64,000 bases of DNA, from positions 1-64,000 of the forward strand of contig JBAXOB010000010.1 in assembly GCA_037133475.1 (NCBI GenBank), given 5' to 3'. The translations under genes and the position numbers were made by a program. Under the pieces are notes generated by a model. It ran no database searches and was not told the DNA's origin. It saw only the letters and a list, made by a program, of their open reading frames with translations. Origin of the DNA: CAIVAT01 sp037133475. Its GTDB lineage: Bacteria; Bacteroidota; Bacteroidia; Bacteroidales; FEN-979. How positions within the stretch are numbered: position 1 is the stretch's first letter; the number at the start of each line of letters is the position of its first letter. This document shows positions 52,347 through 59,136 of the stretch, in pieces.

Positions 52347-52742
52347 GAATGATAAGGCAAGAGTAATTAGATATCCCGGGAGGAACTTATAATAAGTTCT
52401 CTGGTCGATTTTTTCAAAAGTTTTTCTGTTGCAGAAACGGGGATTAATTTTCGTAAACCCTGCTATGTAATCGGAGGTTTTGCCTGGATATTCTGTTTCG
52501 AACAAGATCAGGATTATTGCCTTTGATTTCCGGGCATTATTTTATTTGATTGAACACCATTGTACCCGTCATAATCCAATATTATCAACCACGGTTTGCA
52601 TAAACAGTGTGATTATGACAATTTCATATGATCATATTTATTTCTTTCGGGCCATATGGAATAGCCATAAATTATCATTCACGGTTTGCATGAACGTTAT
52701 GATTATGGCAATTTCATATACCTTTATTGAAAATTTCAATCC
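52347..52742. other. Intergenic region with a local direct repeat
   Basis: A 396-base AT-rich gap. A 17-base palindrome, GAACTTATAATAAGTTC, lies at 52383-52399, soon after the stop of the 821-residue protein gene. Two ~50-base direct repeats lie at 52581-52630 and 52671-52719. No gene is evident. Confidence 0.6.
52581..52719. repeat. Pair of ~50-base direct repeats, 90-base offset
   Basis: Both copies contain ATTATCA, ACGGTTTGCAT, GATTATG and CAATTTCATAT in the same order and spacing (52581-52630 and 52671-52719). Roughly four in five positions match. They lie just upstream of the exported protein at 52743. Confidence 0.7.
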
Positions 52743-53222
52743 ATGAAGACAAAACTTGCACTACTTGCCCTGATCCTGTGGCTGACAGGATCTGCGTTCC
52801 AGCTGTTTGCCCAGAAACGACTCACCCCGGAGGTGGTCGGCGAATTCGGCACCAAGATCTTCAACCACGACAAGGACTCGGTATTCCGTGCCGTAAAGGC
52901 GGTGCTGATCAGCCACGATTACCTGATCGATATCGAAAATCCCGCCAAGGGGATCATCAAAACCAGGAAAAAGGATATCGGGGCCTCGGGCAGTGCCACC
53001 TATGGCATCAACAGCAGCTCCTCCCAGATCAGGTCGAACTACCGGCAGTATAATGTGATGATGGATGAGCTGGAAAAGGGGAAGATCAAAGTTGTAATCG
53101 TTCCTAAAATTTTTGTGGGTGATGCCGACCTGTCGGATGAAAAAGTGTGGGTGCTGAAGGGACCGGCCGGTGAGATCAAACTCTGGGAGACCCTCTTCAA
53201 AGAGATTGGCGAGATGCTCTGA
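52743..53222 (+). CDS. Exported protein of unknown function
   Basis: A 159-residue protein with a signal peptide (hydrophobic 4-20, probable cut after LFAQ). The mature part has an alternation of helix and strand: KIFNHDKDSVFRAVKAVLISHDYLI, then DIENPAKGIIKTRKKDIG, and the end GEIKLWETLFKEIGEML. It resembles small periplasmic proteins that share a helix-strand-strand layout with lipoprotein domains such as DUF4136 or Lipoprotein_20-type folds, but I cannot assign a family. It is preceded by a direct repeat pair and a weak TACCTTTA at 52719. Confidence 0.68.
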   Translation: MKTKLALLALILWLTGSAFQLFAQKRLTPEVVGEFGTKIFNHDKDSVFRAVKAVLISHDYLIDIENPAKGIIKTRKKDIGASGSATYGINSSSSQIRSNYRQYNVMMDELEKGKIKVVIVPKIFVGDADLSDEKVWVLKGPAGEIKLWETLFKEIGEML

Positions 53223-53348
53223 CCTCACCCCTGACTCTCCTTGAAGGAGGTGGAGACTGTTTGCGGGAATTGGTAATTTCTGAAATTCAGCAATCCAGTG
53301 CAACCTTCTTAATCTACAACCGGCTCATTTTAACTTAACACTGCTGCC

Positions 53349-53786
53349 ATGACCGACAAATCAAAAGAACTGCGGGTTTCGCTTCAACTCGTAAACGACA
53401 AACTGCATTTCCTTGGGCGTGCCGGCGACCTCGACCCCGTTTCCATTGATTATACCCCACCGCTGGGGGATAACCTGGGCTACACCTCGCTGGAGATGCT
53501 CCTGCTCAGTCTATCTTCCTGTGTGGGCAGCGCCGTGCTGGTACTCCTCCGGAAAATGGGGAAACATGATCCCGGGCTTGAAATCCATGCTTCCGGTACC
53601 AGGCGGCAGGAACATCCCACCTGTTTTTCCCTGATTACGCTTGACCTGCGGCTGAAATCGGCCACGGTGACCGAAGCCGAGCTGGTACGGGTGATCGGGC
53701 TGGCCGACGACAAACTGTGCCCTGTTTATGCCATGATCAGAGGGAATGTGGAGGTGGTCATTCAGCATACACTGGTGGCGGGCTGA
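53349..53786 (+). CDS. OsmC family protein
   Basis: A 145-residue OsmC/Ohr-fold protein. The two redox cysteines are in place: Cys58 in LSSCVGSAVLVLL and Cys124 in DDKLCPVYAMI. The glutamate/arginine-rich strand region lies between them. Such proteins reduce organic hydroperoxides, or in the YhfA-like subgroup have unknown partners. No signal peptide is present. It stands alone between an unknown exported protein and a convergent esterase. Confidence 0.87.
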   Translation: MTDKSKELRVSLQLVNDKLHFLGRAGDLDPVSIDYTPPLGDNLGYTSLEMLLLSLSSCVGSAVLVLLRKMGKHDPGLEIHASGTRRQEHPTCFSLITLDLRLKSATVTEAELVRVIGLADDKLCPVYAMIRGNVEVVIQHTLVAG

Positions 53787-53848
53787 CAGCCGGACAGAAC
53801 TGCCTGTAACCCGGCCGGGAGCAGGCAGTGGGGCATTGCCGGCAAAGG

Positions 53849-54001
53849 TCAGTTGATAAAGAAATCCAGCGCGATCTTTTTCAGCGAAAAGCACCTGACC
53901 TCCACGGCGTAATTTTTCTGGAACAGCGAAAATTGCGGCATGGGAGGGTGTTTCAGCGCCAGCATCGCCAGGATACCGAGAATCGAGAGTTTTTTCCTCA
54001 T
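53849..54001 (-). CDS. Possible small hydrophobic protein (50 residues)
   Basis: A short frame reading leftward beginning MRKKLSILGILAMLALK, which resembles a signal or membrane segment, followed by an unremarkable basic tail ending LDFFIN. It follows the esterase gene on the same strand after 41 bases. No similarity is known to me and the frame could be chance. Confidence 0.3.
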   Translation of the reverse strand: MRKKLSILGILAMLALKHPPMPQFSLFQKNYAVEVRCFSLKKIALDFFIN

Positions 54002-54042
54002 AATGGGCAAAGATAAGAAGCGTGTGGTTATTAACAATGACC

Positions 54043-54963
54043 TCACCCCAGCTGTCTTTTTGTAAAGCCACATATCTCCTCCATCGCCTCCGTCGCCTCA
54101 CGGAACATCGGCGCCAGCAAGGGATAGCAATGCACCATCCCCTTTCCCGGGCGGAATACGACATTTACGCCTGCCTTTGCCGCTTTTACCGAAAATTTCT
54201 CCGCATCCTCAAAGAGCTCATCATCCATCCCTGCATTGATCAGGAGGGGCGGTAGCCCGGCCAGGTCGCCGAACAGGGGTGAGATCAGAGGATTTGCCGC
54301 ATCCTGGCTGCCGGCGTAACAGCGGCTGAAGAGCGTCCAGGAGTCTTTGGGAGCCAGGGAGACCCTGTTTTTCGTGACATAGGAGTCGCTCGAACAGGTG
54401 AGGTCGGTCCAGGGAGAGATGGCCACGGCAGCGGCGGGGAGCGGAATATCACGATCCCTCAGCGCGAGCAGCAGCGCCAGGCAGAGGCCTCCTCCGGCCG
54501 ATTCGCCGGCTACCAGGATATTGGCGGGGCTGAAACCATTTGACAGCAGCCATTGGTAAACCGTTACCGAATCCTCCAGAGCAGCAGGGAAGGGGTATTC
54601 AGGCGACAGCCTGTACTCATAGACCAGGTTGACATAGCCGCAGTTGCGGGCAAATTTGGAGACGAACCCGCGGTGGTCATTGCAGGAGCCCGATACATAC
54701 CCGCCACCGTGCACGTAGAGGATCACCTTCGCCGGATCAGACCCGGCCGGGATGATCCACTCGGATCGGATTCCCCCGATTTCAGCAGGTTTAATAACGA
54801 CTCCTGCCGGTATCCTGGCATAGTGAGAAGCGCCCTTCTCGCACAACTCCCTGAAAGCCGGGATGGAGGTTTGGGAGGTGAATACCTCCCGGCGCAGTTT
54901 CCCCTGCAACAGGTGCCTGTTGCGCAGGATGAAGTTGAAAATCTTACTCTTAAGACTGGTCAT
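54043..54963 (-). CDS. Alpha/beta hydrolase, hormone-sensitive lipase family esterase
   Basis: A 306-residue esterase. The oxyanion motif HGGGYVSGS (about 90-98) is followed by the nucleophile elbow GESAGGG (about 153-159), and the catalytic Asp and His regions lie in INAGMDDELFEDA and GMVHCYPLL. This is the HSL (bacterial type IV) arrangement, acting on short-chain esters. No signal peptide is clear. It is followed on the same strand by a possible small frame. Confidence 0.92.
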   Translation of the reverse strand: MTSLKSKIFNFILRNRHLLQGKLRREVFTSQTSIPAFRELCEKGASHYARIPAGVVIKPAEIGGIRSEWIIPAGSDPAKVILYVHGGGYVSGSCNDHRGFVSKFARNCGYVNLVYEYRLSPEYPFPAALEDSVTVYQWLLSNGFSPANILVAGESAGGGLCLALLLALRDRDIPLPAAAVAISPWTDLTCSSDSYVTKNRVSLAPKDSWTLFSRCYAGSQDAANPLISPLFGDLAGLPPLLINAGMDDELFEDAEKFSVKAAKAGVNVVFRPGKGMVHCYPLLAPMFREATEAMEEICGFTKRQLG

Positions 54964-55044
54964 CGGATAGTTGGTTTTACAGAGTTTGCACCAGATTTGT
55001 TAAGGATGCCAAATTTACAGGTCCTGCGGAAAAAATACAAACAG

Positions 55045-55070
55045 AAAAAGCCACCTTGCGGCGGCTTTTT
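55045..55070. terminator. Intrinsic terminator downstream of the LAPVTP-repeat gene
   Basis: AAAAAGCCACC pairs with GGCGGCTTTTT with one mismatch around a short loop. It lies 36 bases after the stop of the leftward gene at 55106 and may also insulate the esterase gene. Confidence 0.75.
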
Positions 55071-55105
55071 CCTGAAAACGGGAAAATATATTGGGTTTGA
55101 TGAGC

Positions 55106-55471
55106 CTATTCAAAATCGGCCAATGCAGGTGTTGCCGGGGCCAGCGGGTTGATCAGCGTTACAGTATCCGCAGTTTCTTCAAAATCGGCCGTTACCGGGG
55201 TTACAGGAGCCAGTCCGGTAAAACAAGCCAGGTCGGCTTCGGTATCTTCAAAGGCGGCTTCAAACGGGGTAACGGGAGCCAGCAGGGCCACTTCATTCGG
55301 GGAGGCAATCTCTTCAAAGGAGGCTGTGGCAGGGGTGACCGGTGCAAGCGATGCAAGGGAAACGGTGACCGATTCGCCGGTTGCCGGTGTGGAGGTTTCG
55401 GTATTTCCTGCAAAAAGAAGGGCTGCCTGTAGGGTGAATGCTGCTGCAAGGATCAGGGTGGTTGCTTTCAT
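55106..55471 (-). CDS. Secreted small protein with LAPVTP repeats
   Basis: A 121-residue protein with a signal peptide (residues about 1-22, ending LLFAG). The mature part is four copies of a ~25-residue unit whose core is LAPVTPxxAxFE(E/D): LAPVTPATASFEE, LAPVTPFEAAFED, LAPVTPVTADFEE and LAPATPALADFE. The spacers are acidic and short. No catalytic residue or known domain is seen. The start at 55471 is chosen for the signal peptide; 55501 would add ten residues. A TAATTTTG (55506-55499, minus strand) is a good -7 candidate 27 bases before the start. Confidence 0.8.
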   Translation of the reverse strand: MKATTLILAAAFTLQAALLFAGNTETSTPATGESVTVSLASLAPVTPATASFEEIASPNEVALLAPVTPFEAAFEDTEADLACFTGLAPVTPVTADFEETADTVTLINPLAPATPALADFE

Positions 55472-55498
55472 TTTTTGTTTTGTTTGATGGTGATGCAG

Positions 55499-55506
55499 CA
55501 AAATTA
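55499..55506 (-). promoter_or_regulatory. Putative -7 element of the LAPVTP-repeat gene
   Basis: TAATTTTG on the minus strand fits TAnnTTTG. No TTG occurs at 19-21 bases; the nearest is about 27 bases upstream. Confidence 0.4.
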
Positions 55507-55625
55507 ACCCGGAATGGCCTGCAGGTACAGTTTCAATCGGCTGGTGTAGGGTTGAACCCGGTGAATGGGGGAGGGAGATCGGCGAATGGGGCCGGCAGTT
55601 TAATCAAAATGTCTAAATTTGTCGT

Positions 55626-56060
55626 ATGACCGTTAAAAATAACATCCATAGTATCCGTACAGGTGAAAAAAGGAGCGCCACCCAGGCACCCGCGGTAAAG
55701 CTTGATGAGAAGCTGAAAAACGAACTCCTCAGCCAGGTAATTGAGGAGGGGATCGTGATCGTGCATTGCACCCACACGTCGGTATCGTATGGTGCGATCA
55801 GGATATGGAACACCACGGTACTGGTCGACCGGCGGTCGGGCAGCCGCAGCCGGCTGCTGCATGCCCTGAATATCTCCATAGCCCCGGTGTGGACGGAGGT
55901 GTTCCCCGGATCTACCTTTCGGTTCACCCTGATTTTCGCCCCGCTGCCCCAAGGCTGCGAATCCTTCGACCTGTTTGAGGATATCCCGCAGGCTGGCGGG
56001 TTTTTTGTGGAGAACATCCAAAGGAACAGGAGTGATGTGTATCGGGTGGATATTGAATAA
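55626..56060 (+). CDS. Beta-sandwich-like hypothetical protein
   Basis: A 144-residue protein without signal peptide. The pattern VIVHCTHTSVSYGAIRIWNT, LVDRRSGSRSRLLHALNISIAP and FRFTLIFAPLPQGCESFDLFED, ending GGFFVENIQRN, is a form I have met in Bacteroidota proteins as a terminal beta-sandwich domain, here apparently free-standing. No family name or role can be given. A TAAATTTG at 55614-55621 ends only 4 bases before the ATG, so the transcript may be almost leaderless. Confidence 0.68.
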   Translation: MTVKNNIHSIRTGEKRSATQAPAVKLDEKLKNELLSQVIEEGIVIVHCTHTSVSYGAIRIWNTTVLVDRRSGSRSRLLHALNISIAPVWTEVFPGSTFRFTLIFAPLPQGCESFDLFEDIPQAGGFFVENIQRNRSDVYRVDIE

Positions 56061-56187
56061 CCCTTACCCGGCGACAGAAATGGCTTTTTTCAGGCCATCG
56101 GTTTTGCCTGGAATCTACGGACCTGGTTGACCGTTTTTCACTTTTATAATTCACATGACTATCGGACAAACAGGAGCCCGGAGAAAA

Positions 56188-56868
56188 TCATAAGCTTTTC
56201 CTGGCCAGCAGTTTGATATCCTTTACCTCTATATTATTCCCGGAATACCCCGTCAGGGAGACATTGATCATCGCGGCAGCCAGATCCTTCAGCGTTACAA
56301 CATAATTGGGCGCAACCACCTTTACCAGCGAAAAGAGCCATCCAAGGTAGCGATAGGTTGTGTAAAAAGTTTGCGTGGGTTTCAGCGGCAGGAAGGGGAG
56401 AATTCCCGCCGGGCGGAAGTTATATACCTGCCGGAAGGGCAGCTTCGCCAGGTCGTTTTCGGTTTTCCCCTTCACCCGCGCCCACATCACGCGCCCCTTT
56501 TCGCTGCTGTCGGTGCCGGCGCCCGAAATATAACAGAAGGTCATGTCAGGGTTACAGGCAGCAAGCGTTTTGGCAAAGTTCAGGGTAAGGGTGTAGGTCA
56601 ACCCGAAATAATCGGCTTCGGATTTGCCCAGGGAGGTCACGCCAAGGCAGAAATAACAGGCATTGTAGCCTGCCAGACGGTTCCCCAGCGACGAGATGTC
56701 GGAGAGATCGCCGTGGATGATCTCCGTCAGCTTTGGATGAGAATAGCCGCTTGGGTTGCGGGTGATAACCAGGACTTTCTCAACGGCGGGATGCTCAAGG
56801 CACTGGTGAAGCACTCCCTCTCCAACCATCCCGGTTGCTCCTGTGATGATGACGCTAAGTTTTTTCAT
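56188..56868 (-). CDS. NAD(P)-binding atypical SDR / epimerase-like protein
   Basis: A 226-residue Rossmann-fold protein. The cofactor loop is ITGATGMVGEGVLHQCL (about 8-24) and VLVITRNPSG follows. A CYFCLGVTSLGKSEADY segment precedes the second strand, and YISGAGTDSSEKGR holds the region usually containing the catalytic tyrosine of SDRs, which is not clearly present. These atypical SDRs often sense or bind NAD(P)H. A TACCTTTG (56911-56904, minus strand) is a -7 candidate for its promoter. Confidence 0.82.
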   Translation of the reverse strand: MKKLSVIITGATGMVGEGVLHQCLEHPAVEKVLVITRNPSGYSHPKLTEIIHGDLSDISSLGNRLAGYNACYFCLGVTSLGKSEADYFGLTYTLTLNFAKTLAACNPDMTFCYISGAGTDSSEKGRVMWARVKGKTENDLAKLPFRQVYNFRPAGILPFLPLKPTQTFYTTYRYLGWLFSLVKVVAPNYVVTLKDLAAAMINVSLTGYSGNNIEVKDIKLLARKSL

Positions 56869-57093
56869 GACGGTTTTTAACTGATGCCGGAATTCCCGGT
56901 TAACAAAGGTAAGAACTTTCAGCGGTATCTTATTCGCAACGGGGTATCACCCCGGGCGATATGGGTGGAAGGATAAAATTCACAGATTGATCGCAACCAT
57001 TACAGTTTCGGCAAAAAACCTTTCTCGTCTTGTGAAATGACTGTCTCTTAAATAATTAAGTTCTTTTTTTGTATACACTTTTACTTTCTTTTG

Positions 57094-57361
57094 CTACCCT
57101 CAAAAGAATGTAACAAAGAAAAGTCACCGCTTCATGAAAGCCACTAAAAATCTTCGTCATTCGCTAACCTTTGGAAACCCGTCGCTCCGCTCCCCGGACA
57201 GTCAGCAGGTTTACGCTCATTCCTCGATTTTCTTAACGTGCCTTTCATGAGGCGGCTTGAATGCTTAGTATTGGTTATTCCATTCAATAACAATCCGTTT
57301 ATGGAATGCAAGGATCTGAACAATATTTGATAACCGGTACAATTGTGATCAATCAGATTGT
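57094..57361 (+). repeat. ~265-bp dispersed element, copy B
   Basis: From CTACCCTCAAAAGAATGTAAC to ACAATTGTGATCAATCAGAT it aligns with 44507-44775 in the same order. It includes GGAAACCCGTCGCTCCGC and GGACAGTCAGCAGG, also found in the partial copy at 48076. Its end lies 18 bases before the promoter region of the TetR gene. Confidence 0.82.
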
Positions 57362-57378
57362 TTTTTTAAAGAAATATG

Positions 57379-57406
57379 TTGCACATCGAAATTAAGTTTA
57401 CTTTTG
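57379..57406 (+). promoter_or_regulatory. Probable promoter of the TetR gene
   Basis: TACTTTTG (57399-57406) is a good -7. TTG (57379-57381) gives a 17-base spacer, slightly short. The 18-base palindrome (57408-57425) directly follows, in the position where a bound repressor would block transcription. Confidence 0.5.
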
Positions 57407-57407
57407 C

Positions 57408-57425
57408 ATACCGATCGTTCAGTAT
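57408..57425. promoter_or_regulatory. Putative TetR operator 1
   Basis: ATACCGATCGTTCAGTAT is an imperfect palindrome (ATAC-N-GA-N-CG-N-TC-N-GTAT) and is repeated with one difference at 58040-58057. It lies between the promoter and the ATG of the regulator, as expected for autorepression. Confidence 0.7.
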
Positions 57426-57433
57426 TTTTACAG

Positions 57434-58021
57434 ATGAAAGATACCAGAGAATATATCATCGACGAAGCCTACAGGCTTTTCCTGAACCACAGCTATGAAG
57501 CTGTGTCGATCAGCATGATCAGCGACGCCATCGGTTTTACCAAGGGGGCCCTCTACCACCATTTTAAAAACAAGCAAGAGCTTTACAGGGCCGTAATTGA
57601 TAAACACTTTCCGATCTCATTGGTTGATGTCGATGTGAATGTCATCACCCTGGAAGACTTCACCGATGCCTGCATTGATCACATCCACAGCATGCTCAAG
57701 GTGATCTTCGGTAGTGATGAGAAGTTTGTCCCAGTTAACTACCTCTCGCTGATCGCCGATTGCTTCCGACACTATGAGGGTTTCGCCGAAAGCAAAACCC
57801 ATATCATGGATAAAGCCGTAAAGGATGTGGAGATCATCATCGAAAATGCGATCAGGCGGGGGGAGGTGCGCCGCGACATTAATGTGAAGGTCGTCGCCCT
57901 TCAGTATTTCTCGCTAAGCGTCGGACTGGCGGGCGACCTGATCCGGAATAATTCAGTCGAGTCGGCCATCGGATCACTGAAAGGCCAGCTTAACCAATTA
58001 TATTACCTGCTGAAAAAATGA
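57434..58021 (+). CDS. TetR/AcrR family transcriptional regulator
   Basis: A 195-residue regulator. The N-terminal DNA-binding domain reads REYIIDEAYRLFLNHSYEAVSISMISDAIGFTKGALYHHFKNKQELY across residues about 5-51; in answer form, its recognition helix is GFTKGALYHHF. The C-terminal ~145 residues form the ligand-binding helices. The ATG at 57434 is used; a TTG at 57404 would overlap the -7 element. It lies 82 bases before the RND adaptor gene, and both genes are preceded by the same palindrome, so it very probably represses itself and the efflux operon. Confidence 0.88.
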   Translation: MKDTREYIIDEAYRLFLNHSYEAVSISMISDAIGFTKGALYHHFKNKQELYRAVIDKHFPISLVDVDVNVITLEDFTDACIDHIHSMLKVIFGSDEKFVPVNYLSLIADCFRHYEGFAESKTHIMDKAVKDVEIIIENAIRRGEVRRDINVKVVALQYFSLSVGLAGDLIRNNSVESAIGSLKGQLNQLYYLLKK

Positions 58022-58039
58022 TTTTTTTTGTCCTGAAAC

Positions 58040-58057
58040 ATACCAATCGTTCAGTAT
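58040..58057. promoter_or_regulatory. Putative TetR operator 2
   Basis: ATACCAATCGTTCAGTAT matches operator 1 at 17 of 18 positions and lies 46 bases before the adaptor start. The regulator probably binds it to control the efflux genes. Confidence 0.7.
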
Positions 58058-58103
58058 TTAATCTTTCCTGGTCCCGGATCAGGGTAATTCAAAACAAGTA
58101 ACC

Positions 58104-59135
58104 ATGAAAAAGATGATCATTCCCGCACTGGCACTGTCGATGCTGGTCGCCTGCACTCCACGGGAAAACCAGGAGAGTCTGCCCGATACGAAACCCATCA
58201 CCGTGACAACCTGCCCGGTGACAAAGGCAAAGGTGACCGTAGGGCTGCAATACAGCGGCACCCTTGAAGCCTATCAAAGCATTCCCCTATCCTTCCAGAC
58301 CACCGGCACGGTCGAAAAGGTGCTGGTTGAGGCGGGCGACGTGGTGCAGAAGGGGCAGTTGCTGGCCACGGTTGATGAAACCGATGCAAAGAATATGTTT
58401 GAAATTACGCAATCGCAGTACCAGCAGGCAAAGGATGCGTACGACAGGCTGAAGTCGGTACACGACAAGGGCAGTCTTCCCGAGATAAAATGGGTGGAGA
58501 TGGAGTCGAAACTGGAGCAGGCGCAATCGTCGCTGAACCTGGCAAAGAACAACCTGGCAAAATGCAGGCTCTTTTCACCGGTAAACGGGATAGTGGGGCG
58601 CCGCAATACCGAACCGGGGATGTCGGCCATTTCCATTACTTCGCCGCCGTTGGAGCTGGTCGATATCCGCCAGGTTTATGTAAAGATCTCGGTTCCCGAA
58701 AACGAGGTAGCCAAAATCGTCAAAGGGATGAAGGCCGCCTTTACCGTATCGGCGCTGAACGACAGGTCGTTCACAGGCAAGGTGGCCAATATCACGCCTG
58801 TTGCCGACAGGATCTCGCGTACCTACGAGGCGAAGATACTGGTGCAGAACCCCGGCTTTGCCCTCAAACCGGGCATGGTATGCGATGTGAAGATGGAAAC
58901 GGCCATGGAACGGGAGCTTGTCATGGTTCCTTACCAGAGCGTGTCGAAGGACAATGAAAACAGGGCCTATGTATTCCTGGTCGACCCTGCAGCAAAGCGG
59001 GCGCGAAAACAGCTGGTCACCACGGGCCAGTGCCACGGCAGCACGCTGGAGGTGATATCGGGTCTCGTGGCCGGGCAACTGATCGTGAACGAGGGAAAAG
59101 AAAAACTGAGTGACAACTGCCTGATAGCCTACTGA
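58104..59135 (+). CDS. RND efflux periplasmic adaptor (MFP), lipoprotein
   Basis: A 343-residue membrane fusion protein. The lipobox LVAC gives lipidated Cys17. A split lipoyl motif surrounds a helical hairpin: FQTTGTVEKVLVEAGDVVQKGQLLATVD (about 70-97) and CRLFSPVNGIVGRRNTEPG (about 155-173). The beta-barrel and membrane-proximal domains follow. It links the pump to its outer-membrane factor. The stop overlaps nothing, but the RND gene starts 1 base later, so the two are coupled. Confidence 0.9.
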   Translation: MKKMIIPALALSMLVACTPRENQESLPDTKPITVTTCPVTKAKVTVGLQYSGTLEAYQSIPLSFQTTGTVEKVLVEAGDVVQKGQLLATVDETDAKNMFEITQSQYQQAKDAYDRLKSVHDKGSLPEIKWVEMESKLEQAQSSLNLAKNNLAKCRLFSPVNGIVGRRNTEPGMSAISITSPPLELVDIRQVYVKISVPENEVAKIVKGMKAAFTVSALNDRSFTGKVANITPVADRISRTYEAKILVQNPGFALKPGMVCDVKMETAMERELVMVPYQSVSKDNENRAYVFLVDPAAKRARKQLVTTGQCHGSTLEVISGLVAGQLIVNEGKEKLSDNCLIAY

Positions 59136-59136
59136 G

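Larger units (their letters stand above)
56869..57433. other. Long intergenic region with dispersed element copy B
   Basis: A 565-base gap between divergent genes. It contains a leftward TACCTTTG (56904-56911), the ~265-bp element at 57094-57361, and the promoter and operator of the TetR gene. No other gene is visible. Confidence 0.6.

Noticed and set aside
57404..57433. TTG start for the TetR regulator
   Set aside because: It would overlap the -7 element and operator; the ATG at 57434 gives a standard N-terminus.
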